Shown: positions 19,908 through 29,369 of the stretch, piece by piece
Numbering within the stretch: the first letter of the stretch is position 1
Layout: the number at the start of each line of letters is the position of its first letter
From: Bifidobacterium pseudolongum subsp. pseudolongum DSM 20099
Lineage (GTDB): Bacteria; Actinomycetota; Actinomycetes; Actinomycetales; Bifidobacteriaceae
DNA: 64,000 nucleotides
Direction of reading: 5' to 3'
Assembly: GCF_000771225.1 (NCBI RefSeq)
Contig: NZ_JDTZ01000005.1
Span: 62,001 to 126,000, forward strand
Notes under the pieces: model-generated
Seen by the model: only the letters and a program-made list of their open reading frames with translations
The model's database searches: none
What the model was told of the DNA's origin: nothing
Program-made: the position numbers and the translations under genes

Positions 19908-20543
19908 TCATGCACCGCGCATCACGTATTTGTTCCATGCGGCACGGTCGCCATAGAACACGTTGAGGTCGAGGTCTCCGGCATATCCAGGCAGTCGCCC
20001 ATGCGACGAATACTGGCGCATCGCGCATGCATATGCGCCCTCGTTCCAAGGATGGGACTGGTAGCCGGTCGGCGCATCATCCGCGTACTGCGCCACCCAC
20101 AGACCGCAGTCATGCCGGCTTGCCACCGGAGCGACGGATGCCATAGCCGACTGCTGCACATACACCAGGGGATGCACACCGGTTAGCCGGACATACCTAG
20201 ACAGGAACCTATCCAGATACGCCGTATCACCCCATGCCGTATTGTCAGCAGCCTCCCAGTCCACAGCGGGCAGACCGTGATGCAAATAGCCGACCGTGTT
20301 CACTGCGAAGAACCGAGCCTCGGCTTCGGCACCGACTCCACGAATGTAGTGCATGTAGCCAAACGGTTTGCTGAGCGCAATGCATCGCTGGATTTTCGCG
20401 TCCGCACCCGTCCACACGCCACGCACGATCCCGTTGCCGGTGAACTCACCCGCACCCCATGTGGCCTGCACCACAAGGAAATCAAATGGTACCCGGCCAG
20501 GATCGAAATCTGCCTTCCAATTACTGATATCGATTCCCTGAAT
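19908..20543 (-). CDS. GH25 lysozyme-like endolysin with no normal start codon
   Basis: A 211-aa glycosyl hydrolase family 25-type muramidase, cleaving peptidoglycan. The reading frame opens with QGIDISNW, the classic GH25 N-terminus, and continues VVQATWGAGEF and the conserved DLNVFYGD near the end. No ATG, GTG or TTG lies before the GIDISNW motif. AAGGA is followed 7 nt later by ATT at 20543, which would be a rare start. The first canonical in-frame start (GTG at about 20474) would remove the first catalytic Asp. The gene is therefore either ATT-initiated or has lost its start. No signal peptide, as expected of a phage lysin. Confidence 0.75.
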   Translation of the reverse strand: MQGIDISNWKADFDPGRVPFDFLVVQATWGAGEFTGNGIVRGVWTGADAKIQRCIALSKPFGYMHYIRGVGAEAEARFFAVNTVGYLHHGLPAVDWEAADNTAWGDTAYLDRFLSRYVRLTGVHPLVYVQQSAMASVAPVASRHDCGLWVAQYADDAPTGYQSHPWNEGAYACAMRQYSSHGRLPGYAGDLDLNVFYGDRAAWNKYVMRGA

Positions 20544-20667
20544 AATTTGTTCCTTTCATATTCATTCATATTCATGTCTTATCTCCGAGTAACGGCCACG
20601 AATGCCTCCTGAGTAGTCGCATGTTATACTACTTCCAATTGATGAGCAGCAACCATGGGAGTAGGTG

Positions 20668-21066
20668 ATGGGTATGCGCCTCATCCACAACATTCATTTC
20701 CGAGATAAGTTAAAGCGCATTCGCACCGATCAATGGATTACGGGCATTCGGAAAGCACTTTGGTGGATGGGATTGTGCACTCAAGCGGGATGCATCTATC
20801 TGGCATTGGCCCACGGCGATTGGCTCGGGAGAGCAAAGCAAACAACTTGGGCAGCTTTCACCGCAGTATTGATTGCAGGAATAGCGAGCTGGTTTCTATG
20901 TGCTATTGCGCGAATAATCGGCGTGCGGTTTCCAACGTCCATCGATACCCGACAGAGTAATATAACTGATAAATCCCATCAAATATTAGCCACCGTCGTT
21001 ACCGTCATCACTTTACCTCTCTCCCTCCCTCTCCTGCTTTTGGCTTTGATCACTGCATTTTATTAG
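20668..21066 (+). CDS. Membrane protein of unknown function (AT-rich)
   Basis: A protein of about 132 aa with three hydrophobic segments, the last at the extreme C-terminus (LPLSLPLLLLALITAFY). GGGAG precedes the ATG at 20668. Its base composition is clearly more AT-rich than the flanking core genes, suggesting acquisition. It is divergent from the GH25 gene. No family recognised. Confidence 0.6.
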   Translation: MGMRLIHNIHFRDKLKRIRTDQWITGIRKALWWMGLCTQAGCIYLALAHGDWLGRAKQTTWAAFTAVLIAGIASWFLCAIARIIGVRFPTSIDTRQSNITDKSHQILATVVTVITLPLSLPLLLLALITAFY

Positions 21067-21220
21067 CATTCGATGTCCGATCACAAAGCAAAATCCGCAA
21101 TGACTCGTTATCTAGAATAATTTCGAGAAAACTATCTGCGATGTTCCTCATCTTCGTCGAAACAATGGGGGCATCAACACTTACGGAAACTGATGCCTCC
21201 ATTGCTCTACCTTCTCTATC

Positions 21221-22828
21221 TCACCTATGTGGATTGGCCAAAAATGCAGCATATGCTCGAGCCAAAACTGCTCCTTCACTCATAGATGGTAATGTATTCG
21301 CGTTAGCAGCACCCTGCAACATTCCCAACGTGCACGTGAAGTTTGCATCACCTACATCGATGCCATTAAGAAGGGGCAGGAAAGCCCTCACGACATTGTC
21401 TGCAACACCACCAAATCGGCTCTTGTAAAAACGAGCAATTCGATGTGTATGACTTTGCGAGAATGTAGTTTTAATTGCCTCAGAGAGAGAATGCTCAGAA
21501 ACATGTTCCTTCATATACTTGGTAAGCATCCAAGCATCAGCGTCAGCCAATACGTCAGCGTAACCGAATCCCACACCATCCTCAAGAGAACCGAGATGAG
21601 CATGCAGCCACTGCGCTAGGTCAGCCCCCTTTCCTTCGCGCGTGTAGGCACCCCAGATTTGAAGAAGGTCTAGCGGCCATCCGCCCAAATCGCCAAGCCC
21701 ATATTTATCCTGCCGTGTCTCCACTCCCCATGTAAGGTACCCCAACATGGTTGCGGCACAATGCGCGATATCCGGGTAAACTCCGGACGTTCTAATATCA
21801 TGCTGCCGCTTACACACCGTCACGCATACCGCCCGAGCTTGCGCGACTTCCGCCGATGTGCTGAGCTCTGGAGTATATGTATGCCACATGAGCTGCTTTC
21901 CCGAACTGCCATCAGACCAGTACTTTGGCTTGCGAAGCCATTCAAGAATGAACTCACCAATAGAAGATCTATAGGCATACAGCGGATTAAAAATAGTCCC
22001 CATTTCTGATACACACTCATTCTCCACACCAAGAATCCACTGATAGAAAGGATCTTTCGCCGAATCTGACGGATCCGGATCATCGTATCCTCCAGTACTC
22101 GTATTCGAAACATAACCACATGCCGAAACTCGCCCCGAGTAGGCGACGCGATCGAGGTCCCATTTGTCGTGGTATCCGCTGATTTCAGCGAACTGGTCGT
22201 AGTTCCAGTTCGCTGGAATCGGGAAGCCAAGATTGCCGGAAAAACCGGTGGACATGTCGGACACGAAGCTTGAGATGGAGTAACCATGTTCGGAGACAAT
22301 CGAGCAGGTGTTGCGCGACGCGTAAATACCCACACCGTAGCCATCGCTGAGATTGTCCTGAATGGCCTTAAAATATGGCACGATCACGTCTTCGACTTGA
22401 TACTCATACACGTCCATATCCACCGCGAAATAGATGACAGTGGGCGGCACGCCGAGTCGTTGCGCAGCCTTGACGGCTTCCTGCGCATGACGTTTACCTG
22501 CTTCCGGGGTGAAATGCGTGAGTTTGGTGGAGTATTCCTGAAAGATCGGGAAGTACTTGAGTCCATGCTTGACGATGCGTTCAAGCTCACCAGGCCTAAT
22601 CGCCTTGAAATAATCCGCCGGATTCAAGCTCTCCTGCCCCGGTTCTGTCAGGTAGCGACCCACGATCTCATATCCATCCGCTTTGAGCTGTTCGGCGAAT
22701 TCGTCGGTGATCTCAAATCGCGTATCGCACGCCTTGGCCGGGCGATTCGGGTTACCGCACGAAGTCAGCAGGCTCATCCATGTGTAGGCATCCACGCTTT
22801 GGCTCACCGGCGACCGCCCCATCCCCAT
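21221..22828 (-). CDS. DUF1906 (Rv2525c-like) lysin-type protein, N-terminally trimmed
   Basis: A protein of about 535 aa. Residues about 15-235 form a DUF1906 glycoside-hydrolase-like domain: TWMSLLTSCGNPNRPAKACD, then GYEIVGRYLT, IYFAVDMDV, GVGIYASRN and FVSDMSTGFSGNLG. The remaining 260 residues are a second region I cannot assign. In related Firmicutes proteins the segment TWMSLL ends an upstream peptidoglycan-binding domain; that domain is absent here and the frame upstream is unrelated HTH-like sequence. Starts at 22828 or 22822 lack a good RBS. This looks like a truncated or fused remnant that may still be translated. Confidence 0.6.
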   Translation of the reverse strand: MGMGRSPVSQSVDAYTWMSLLTSCGNPNRPAKACDTRFEITDEFAEQLKADGYEIVGRYLTEPGQESLNPADYFKAIRPGELERIVKHGLKYFPIFQEYSTKLTHFTPEAGKRHAQEAVKAAQRLGVPPTVIYFAVDMDVYEYQVEDVIVPYFKAIQDNLSDGYGVGIYASRNTCSIVSEHGYSISSFVSDMSTGFSGNLGFPIPANWNYDQFAEISGYHDKWDLDRVAYSGRVSACGYVSNTSTGGYDDPDPSDSAKDPFYQWILGVENECVSEMGTIFNPLYAYRSSIGEFILEWLRKPKYWSDGSSGKQLMWHTYTPELSTSAEVAQARAVCVTVCKRQHDIRTSGVYPDIAHCAATMLGYLTWGVETRQDKYGLGDLGGWPLDLLQIWGAYTREGKGADLAQWLHAHLGSLEDGVGFGYADVLADADAWMLTKYMKEHVSEHSLSEAIKTTFSQSHTHRIARFYKSRFGGVADNVVRAFLPLLNGIDVGDANFTCTLGMLQGAANANTLPSMSEGAVLARAYAAFLANPHR

Positions 22829-23105
22829 CGTCGTTTTCGCCGACCTGTGCAGATTCTTGCAGGTCTCCCCCGTGAAACTCGTAGACGAAGCAGAACAACG
22901 CACCCGCAGGAACCCCTAACACATCTGCGGCAATCGCGATATCGGTCATCGACGGCAAGCTACCACCCTTCAACAGCACGCTCGAACATTTGTTCGATAC
23001 TGTACGACAGTATACACCCGCTGCAACAATTGTCACATTGTACTTGGGTACTTGCCCCGATACCGCTCCAACATTTTTACGGAAAATACCTCCCTACGCA
23101 TGTCG
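22829..23105 (-). pseudogene. Degenerate XRE-type HTH remnant
   Basis: The minus-strand frame through 23036 reads like a Cro/CI HTH: YCRTVSNKCSS, then KGGSLPSMTDIAIAADVLGV and PAGALF. It extends upstream as FRKNVGAVSGQVP with no start codon in frame. GGGAGG at about 23090 serves an ATG in another frame that stops after 13 codons. I read this as a broken phage-type regulator running into the DUF1906 gene. With the promoter of the secreted protein at 23231, it fills 22904-23230. Confidence 0.4.
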
Positions 23106-23230
23106 CGTTTGCTGGCATAGTAGACTGGCCCCATCAGATCGTAGAGATTGGGGCAGTTTGGGTCTCGACATCTGAAGTATTTCAAAGTTGAAATACTGTA
23201 AATAGCCAAAGCAACAGAGAAGGACACGTC

Positions 23231-23866
23231 ATGAAGCCACGTTATTTGTCAGTCGCGTGCATCATCACCGCGTTTAGCATGATGATCCTTATGGCTGCGC
23301 TGCCGCTCATTGCGCCGCAGCAAGCCCATGCATCCCCCGCTTCGCTCCCAGAAAACGTGCATTTGGTCGAAGAAGGCATTGTAGCTAATCCGGAAGTTCT
23401 GGAACAGGATATTACGCAGCTCAACGCTGATGATTCGGATGACATCCTATGGGAAGGATACCTATCCGGAGAACTGCAGCTCTCTCCGACATGGTAGAAT
23501 CCAGCATACGCAACAGCCGTCTCAACATACGCAGCAGGCGGCAATATCGTCAAAACGGCATGCACATCAACCAATTACAAAGTCATCTCCACAACAAGAC
23601 CAGGCGTACTTGGAAACAGCTACTATTACACTTGCTGGGCAGGTACAGGTTACTACTACAATGGAGCCCCAATGGGCCGATACGGCAATGCCGTCGTGAG
23701 CATCATCTGCCCGGGCAACAATCGGGGATCCATAGAACAGCAATACATTGACGATGTCAACAACTACACATGGAGCCCTTATCGAGGCCCTCATCCCAAC
23801 AATAGCAACTACTGCTATACATTCCCTTCTTTGCGCGTCTACCGAGCAATCAAGCTCAACCAGTAG
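23231..23866 (+). pseudogene. Secreted protein interrupted by an amber codon
   Basis: ATG at 23231 opens a signal peptide (about residues 1-34, ending AQQAHA-type AHA-SP), followed by an acidic propeptide-like stretch. A TAG at 23495-23497 stops the frame after SPTW. The same frame then stays open for 122 codons to 23866 and reads as plausible extracellular protein: NPAYATAVSTYAAGGN, SYYYTCWAGTGYYYNGAP, IICPGNN. The whole would be about 211 aa, resembling small secreted Tyr/Asn-rich proteins. It is followed by a strong terminator. Loss by nonsense mutation is likeliest; readthrough is possible. Confidence 0.72.
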
Positions 23867-23907
23867 GCAGCACTTGATGTTGCATCTTATGCGATATCCT
23901 CACAGCA

Positions 23908-23958
23908 GATGACGAGTGCGAAAGAGCTCGCTGAGCAGTCTCTTTCGCACTCGTCATC
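23908..23958. terminator. Perfect 19-bp stem terminator
   Basis: The arms at 23908-23926 and 23940-23958 are exact inverse complements (GATGACGAGTGCGAAAGAG) with a 13-nt loop, placed after the secreted-protein gene. Confidence 0.85.
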
Positions 23959-24028
23959 CTATTTCCCGCGAACACCTACTTATCCTGCAGGCAGTGGGCA
24001 TATCATTGAAATCCAATAGCGGAATGTC

Positions 24029-25492
24029 ATGACTGAATACGGGGGCAACATGACTGACAATTCTTCCGAACGCACCAATACACAACACGACAACAATCTC
24101 GATTTCTTCGACACCGGATTCACCAGTGAAGAAATGGCGCCCACCGCGCCCCCGCCACACCAGCGCCGCAATACGGTGCTCGCCGTCATCGTGGCGCTGC
24201 TCGCCACTGCGGGGTTGCTCGCGGCGGTTGTCATTCCGATCGTCAACGCATCCAACCGCCGCCAGCAGGAGGAACACGCCACCGCACTCGCCGACTGCGA
24301 GTCCGCGCAACGCGAGTTCGACACACTCAACACCACATACACGACGACGCTGTCGAACGCATCCAAGCTCGCGCAAGGCGACGGCAAAACAATCAGCGAG
24401 GAGCATGCCACCGCGCTCGCGAACAAAATCGAACACATCGACGACACGCACACCGTCTCCACGCTCACGACATCATCCTGCGAAACCAGCCAAAGCACCA
24501 GCGACCTCAATGAGCTCGCCCGCAGATTCGGCGCTGCGAGCACGAGCATGGTCAACCGCATGCGCGACGTGCAGACCGACGCCGACACGCTGCGCCGGCT
24601 CGTGGACGGCGCGCGCAACTCGGACCGGCGCGGCGAACTGCAAAAGCAGCTCACCGTTGCGAAAGCCGCGTACGAGCGTTCGGCGAACAAGGCGAGCGAG
24701 CCTCTGCGCGCCGAGCTGAACGCGCGGATCTCCACCGCGAGCGCAATGCTCGAGCCGGGCTCCACCGCCACGAACCCGCAGGTCAACGACGCGCTCGGCG
24801 CGCTCGCCACCGCCACGAACGCGGTGGTCGGCGCCATGCCGCTCGACTGCGAATTCGCCGCGTGCATCGCGCTCACCTTCGACGACGGCCCGAACAAGCA
24901 GGTGACACCACAGCTGCTGGCGGCGCTCCAGCAGGCGGATGCGCCGGCCACGTTCTTCGTGCAAGGTCAGTTCGTCTCCGGCAGCAACAGGCAGTTGCTC
25001 GCGACCATGGCCGCGCAGGGCAACGACATCGGTTCGCTGAGCTGGCGGCACAAGCAGCTGCATACACTCTCCCCCAGCGAACTCGGCAAGTGGTTCGCCG
25101 ACACCGACGAGGTCATCGTGAACGCCGGCGTGGGCAAGCCGACCCTGTTCCGGCCGCCAGACGGCGCATGGAGCGAGGCCGTGGTCGAAGCAGCACGCGG
25201 CAACGGGCAATCGGTGATTCTGTGGAATGTGGATTCACGCGACTGGGACCCCAAGACGAGCGCCGCGGACATCGCGCGCAATGTGCTCGACGGCGCGTCT
25301 TCCGGCGCGATCGTCGCGCTGCACGACGGCAATGAGCGCACAGTGGAGGCGATCCCGCAGATCGTGAGCGGGCTACGCGAGCGCGGATTCACGCTCGTCA
25401 CCGTCTCCCAGCTGCTGTCCGGTGAGCTCTCCCCCGGCACGGTGTTCTACGCGCGCGGTGACACCGCGCCGGCGGGTGATGTTATGCAGTGA
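24029..25492 (+). CDS. Membrane-anchored polysaccharide deacetylase-like protein (CE4)
   Basis: A 487-aa protein (480 aa if the ATG at 24050 is used). One membrane segment at about residues 48-70 is followed by an extracellular helical region (to about 250) and a C-terminal NodB/CE4 domain, which acts on peptidoglycan or other N-acetylated glycans. Motifs: TFDDGP, RPPDGAW, WNVDSRDW and LHDGN. The metal motif normally HS/TxxHP reads SLSWRHKQ: the first His is replaced, so activity is uncertain. A regulatory or binding role is possible. Confidence 0.82.
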   Translation: MTEYGGNMTDNSSERTNTQHDNNLDFFDTGFTSEEMAPTAPPPHQRRNTVLAVIVALLATAGLLAAVVIPIVNASNRRQQEEHATALADCESAQREFDTLNTTYTTTLSNASKLAQGDGKTISEEHATALANKIEHIDDTHTVSTLTTSSCETSQSTSDLNELARRFGAASTSMVNRMRDVQTDADTLRRLVDGARNSDRRGELQKQLTVAKAAYERSANKASEPLRAELNARISTASAMLEPGSTATNPQVNDALGALATATNAVVGAMPLDCEFAACIALTFDDGPNKQVTPQLLAALQQADAPATFFVQGQFVSGSNRQLLATMAAQGNDIGSLSWRHKQLHTLSPSELGKWFADTDEVIVNAGVGKPTLFRPPDGAWSEAVVEAARGNGQSVILWNVDSRDWDPKTSAADIARNVLDGASSGAIVALHDGNERTVEAIPQIVSGLRERGFTLVTVSQLLSGELSPGTVFYARGDTAPAGDVMQ

Positions 25493-25499
25493 GCGCACA

Positions 25500-27353
25500 C
25501 TACTGCGCCAAGGAGAACTGCGCGTTGTAGATGTCGGCGTAGAAACCGCCGCGCGCGAGCAGCTCGTCGTGTGTGCCGCGTTCCACGATGTCGCCGTCCT
25601 TCATGACGAGGATCATGTCGGCGTCGCGGATCGTGGAGAGGCGGTGCGCGATGACGAAACTCGTGCGCCCTTCGGTGAGCCTGTCCATCGCCGTCTGGAT
25701 CAGTTCCTCGGTGCGCGTATCGACCGAACTCGTCGCCTCGTCGAGGATCAGGATCGGCGAATCCTGCACCATCGCGCGCGCGATCGTCAGCAGCTGTTTC
25801 TGGCCTTGCGACAGCGTGGCCGACTCGTCGAGCACGGTGTCATACCCGTTGGGCAGCGACATGATGTAGCGGTGCAATCCCACGGCCTTGCACGCCGCGA
25901 TGACCTGCTCGTCGCTCACGCCCTCCTTCGCATAGACGATGTTCTCGCGCACGGTGCCTTGGAACACCCAGGTGTCCTGCAGCACCATCGAGAACTGGTC
26001 ATGCACGTTCCAGCGCGGCACGTCCTTCGTGTCGATGCCGTCAATCGAGATCTTGCCGCCGTTGATTTCATAGAACCGCATGAGCAGGTTGACCATCGTC
26101 GTCTTGCCCGCGCCCGTCGGCCCGACGATCGCGACCTTCTGCCCCGGCTGCACGTCCGCGGAGAAATCATGGATGATCATGCGGTCGGCGTCATACCCGA
26201 ACCTGACGTGCTCGAAGCTGACGCGCCCCTCGACCGGCGTGATCTCGCCGTCATCACCCATGCCGAGCAGCGGCTGCTTGGACGATTCGTCGGCGAGCTC
26301 CGGTTCGTTGAGGAACGTGAACACGCGCTCGGCGCCGGCCGCACAGCGCTGCAGGTTCTGGAACGCCTGCGCGAACTGCGAAAGCGGCTGCGTGAAGAAA
26401 CGGATGTACAGCATGAACGCCACGATGACACCGAATTCGATGCGCCCGCTCATCGCGAGCCACGCGCCGACGACACACACGACGACATACCCGAGATTAC
26501 CGACGAGGTTCATCATCGGCATCATCAGGCCGGAAAGGAACTGGCTCTTCCACCCCGACTCGTACAGGTCGTTGTTGTAGCGCTCGAACCGGCGGATCGC
26601 GTCCGCCTCGCCGCCGAACGCCTTGACGACCGTGTGCCCGCTGTACATCTCCTCGACGTGGCCGTTGACGTCGCCGAGCGCCGCCTGCTGCTTGACGAAG
26701 TACCGCTGCGAGAACCGCATGACGACGAGCATGAGCACCATGCCCAGCAGGCTCGCCGCGATCGCGCACAACGCGAGCAGCCAGTTGTTCGCGAACATCA
26801 TGATCAGTGCGCCGAAGAACAGCGTGACCGAGGTGATCAGTGAGCCGAGCGACTGCCCGAGCGTCTGCCCCACGGCGTCCACGTCGTTCGTGATGCGGCT
26901 CATCACGTCGCCGTTGCTGTGCTCGTCGAAGTATTTGAGCGGCAGTTTGTTCATCTTCACGTCGATCGCCGAGCGCAGGCGTTGCGCCGTGCGCTGCGTG
27001 ACGGTCGCCATCATCCAGCTCTGCACGTACGAGCACAGCGCGTACGCCACATACAGCGCCACGAGCGTCCAGCCGATGCGCGTGACGGCGGCCATGTCGA
27101 TGGCCCCCAGCACCGGCTTGCCGTTGATCATCGCGGGCAGGCCCTTGGTGATCTCGTCGGTCATGTCACCCAGATAATCCGGGCCGATGATCTGGCAGAC
27201 CGTGCCCACCACGCCCAGCACAAGCGCGACGATGATCGCCGGGATGTACCGGCGGCTGAACCGCATCAGGTCCTTGAGCGCGCCGCCCAGATCATCCGCT
27301 TTTTCGGTGGGCGCACCACCGCGCGGGCCGTGCGGCCCCATTCCTCTTGGCAT
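25500..27353 (-). CDS. ABC exporter half-transporter (permease + ATPase) 2
   Basis: A 617-aa type IV-fold ABC exporter subunit: six membrane helices (about 35-340), then an ATPase with GPTGAGKTT, LSQGQKQLLTIA and ILDEATSSVD. The signature LSQGQ (not LSGGQ) is common in one half of heterodimeric multidrug exporters. It follows the partner gene by 48 bp; the MarR gene heads the operon. The substrate is probably a drug, peptide or lipid. It ends 8 bp from the convergent CE4 gene. Confidence 0.93.
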   Translation of the reverse strand: MPRGMGPHGPRGGAPTEKADDLGGALKDLMRFSRRYIPAIIVALVLGVVGTVCQIIGPDYLGDMTDEITKGLPAMINGKPVLGAIDMAAVTRIGWTLVALYVAYALCSYVQSWMMATVTQRTAQRLRSAIDVKMNKLPLKYFDEHSNGDVMSRITNDVDAVGQTLGQSLGSLITSVTLFFGALIMMFANNWLLALCAIAASLLGMVLMLVVMRFSQRYFVKQQAALGDVNGHVEEMYSGHTVVKAFGGEADAIRRFERYNNDLYESGWKSQFLSGLMMPMMNLVGNLGYVVVCVVGAWLAMSGRIEFGVIVAFMLYIRFFTQPLSQFAQAFQNLQRCAAGAERVFTFLNEPELADESSKQPLLGMGDDGEITPVEGRVSFEHVRFGYDADRMIIHDFSADVQPGQKVAIVGPTGAGKTTMVNLLMRFYEINGGKISIDGIDTKDVPRWNVHDQFSMVLQDTWVFQGTVRENIVYAKEGVSDEQVIAACKAVGLHRYIMSLPNGYDTVLDESATLSQGQKQLLTIARAMVQDSPILILDEATSSVDTRTEELIQTAMDRLTEGRTSFVIAHRLSTIRDADMILVMKDGDIVERGTHDELLARGGFYADIYNAQFSLAQ

Positions 27354-27401
27354 AATGCATTCCTTCCATTCACAAAACGACTGTTTCCATCATGCGCGGC
27401 G

Positions 27402-29321
27402 TCACGCGCCGAGTTCCTCTTCGCTCAGCTGCGATTGCGCGATCTGCCGGTACACATCGCACGACTCGAGCAGTTCGCGATGCGTGCCCTTGCCGACGAG
27501 CCGGCCGTCGTCGAGCACGAGGATGCAGTCCGCGTCCATGATCGTGCCGACGCGCTGCGCGACGATGATCTTCGTCGCGTCTTTCGCATACTCCTTGAGC
27601 GCGTCGCGCACCACGCGGTCGGTCTTGAAATCGAGCGCGGAGAACGAATCATCGAAGATGAGGATCTCCGGGTTGCGGTAGACGGCGCGCGCGATCGACA
27701 GGCGCTGCCGCTGGCCGCCTGACACGTTCGTGCCGCCCTGCGCGATCGCCGCGTCGAAGGCGCCGCGCATCTTCTCCACGAACTCGGTCGCCTGCGCCAC
27801 ATCGCACGCCTCTTCGACGCGGTTCTCCTCCTGCGCGGTCAGTGCGCGCGTCTCGTCCGCCTTGAGCATCTCGCGCTCCGCCTTGCGTCCACTCGCGCGT
27901 GACGCGTCAAGCATCGGCACGTCCTCCGGTTCACCCGGGCGGTCGCCGTAGCTGACATTCGACTTCACCGTGCCTTTGAACAGGAACGACTGTTGCGGCA
28001 CATAGCCGATCTTGTCGCGCAGGGCCTTGAGGTCGTAGTCGCGCACGTCCACGCCGTCGACGAACACGGCGCCGGCGCTCGCGTCGTAGAAGCGCGGCAC
28101 AAGATTGATGAGCGATGATTTGCCCGAACCGGTCGACCCGATGATCGCCACGGTGTCGCCTTGGTCCGCCGTGAAACTGATGCCTTCGAGCATCGCCTCG
28201 CGCGAATCGGGGTAGGTGAAGCTCACGTCGCGGAACTCGATGCGGCCGGCGAGCTCGAGGTTATCGCGGTAGTCGGCGGCATCGGCCGCGGTGATCACGC
28301 CCGCCTGCTTCGCCTCGGCCACGGTCAGGCCGCGTTCGCGCGTGCCGGACGTGACGAGCGGCTCGGTGTTGATCACTTCCATCACACGGTGCGCGGAGAC
28401 GTCGGCGCGCGGCCACAGCACGAACACCATGCTCATCAGCAGGAAGCTCATGATGACCTGCACGGCGTAGCTCGAAAAGACGATCATGTTCGAAAACAGC
28501 GTGAGTTTCTCGGTCGCGCCGGCGTCTTCGATCAGGTAGGCGCCGATCCAGTAGATCGCGAGCGAAAGCCCGTTCATGATCGTGCTCATCAGCGGCATCA
28601 TGACGCTCATCGCGCGGTTCGTGAACAGCTGCGTGTTCGTCAGCGCGGTGTTCGCGTCGTCGAACTTCGCCTCCTGATAATCCTGGGCGTTGTAGGCGCG
28701 CACCACGCGCATGCCGGTGAGGTTCTCACGCGCCACGAGGTTGATGTCGTCGGTCAGGCGCTGCATCGCCTTGAATTTCGGCATCACCAGAGCCATGAGG
28801 ATGCCGACCGCGCACAGCAGCACCACAACGGCGATGCCCGTGGTGAGCGTCCATTCGAACCCTTCGCCCGCGATCTTGCACACGGCCCATACGGCCATGA
28901 TTGGCGATTTGATGAGCATCTGCAGACCCATCGTGATGAACATCTGGATCTGCGTCACGTCGTTCGTCGAGCGCGTGATGAGGCTCGCCGTGGAGAAGCG
29001 GTGCATCTCGGACGGTCCGAACGACTCGACTTTGCGGAACTCGAGCGAGCGCAGGCGCTGGCCGAACGAGGCAGCCACGCGCGCGGCGAAGTACCCGGTG
29101 ATGACGGCGCAGACGAGCGAGCCGAACGAGACGAGCAGCATCTTGCCGCCCGAGATCCAGATGTCGCGCATCTGGCTGCCCGGCGTCTCGACGAGCCGCG
29201 TGATTTCGGACATGTAGCTCGGCAGTTCGAGGTCGAAGTACACTTGGCCGACGATGGTGACGAGCGAGATGAGTAACTGCCCTATCTCCGTTTTGGAGAG
29301 GTATTTCATGATTCGTAACAT
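27402..29321 (-). CDS. ABC exporter half-transporter (permease + ATPase) 1
   Basis: A 639-aa partner of the downstream exporter gene. It has six membrane helices followed by an ATPase with GSTGSGKSS, VSGGQRQRLSIA and IFDDSFSALD. The Walker B ends in Asp (FDDS), not Glu, the usual sign of a degenerate site in a heterodimeric exporter. An insertion of about 50 charged residues sits in the ATPase before the signature (around PGEPEDVPML...TAQEENRVEE). It is 48 bp downstream of marR. Confidence 0.93.
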   Translation of the reverse strand: MLRIMKYLSKTEIGQLLISLVTIVGQVYFDLELPSYMSEITRLVETPGSQMRDIWISGGKMLLVSFGSLVCAVITGYFAARVAASFGQRLRSLEFRKVESFGPSEMHRFSTASLITRSTNDVTQIQMFITMGLQMLIKSPIMAVWAVCKIAGEGFEWTLTTGIAVVVLLCAVGILMALVMPKFKAMQRLTDDINLVARENLTGMRVVRAYNAQDYQEAKFDDANTALTNTQLFTNRAMSVMMPLMSTIMNGLSLAIYWIGAYLIEDAGATEKLTLFSNMIVFSSYAVQVIMSFLLMSMVFVLWPRADVSAHRVMEVINTEPLVTSGTRERGLTVAEAKQAGVITAADAADYRDNLELAGRIEFRDVSFTYPDSREAMLEGISFTADQGDTVAIIGSTGSGKSSLINLVPRFYDASAGAVFVDGVDVRDYDLKALRDKIGYVPQQSFLFKGTVKSNVSYGDRPGEPEDVPMLDASRASGRKAEREMLKADETRALTAQEENRVEEACDVAQATEFVEKMRGAFDAAIAQGGTNVSGGQRQRLSIARAVYRNPEILIFDDSFSALDFKTDRVVRDALKEYAKDATKIIVAQRVGTIMDADCILVLDDGRLVGKGTHRELLESCDVYRQIAQSQLSEEELGA

Positions 29322-29369
29322 CGTTTTTCCTTATGCTGTAGGGCTGTGGTGAGGGTGACGTGGGTTGGC

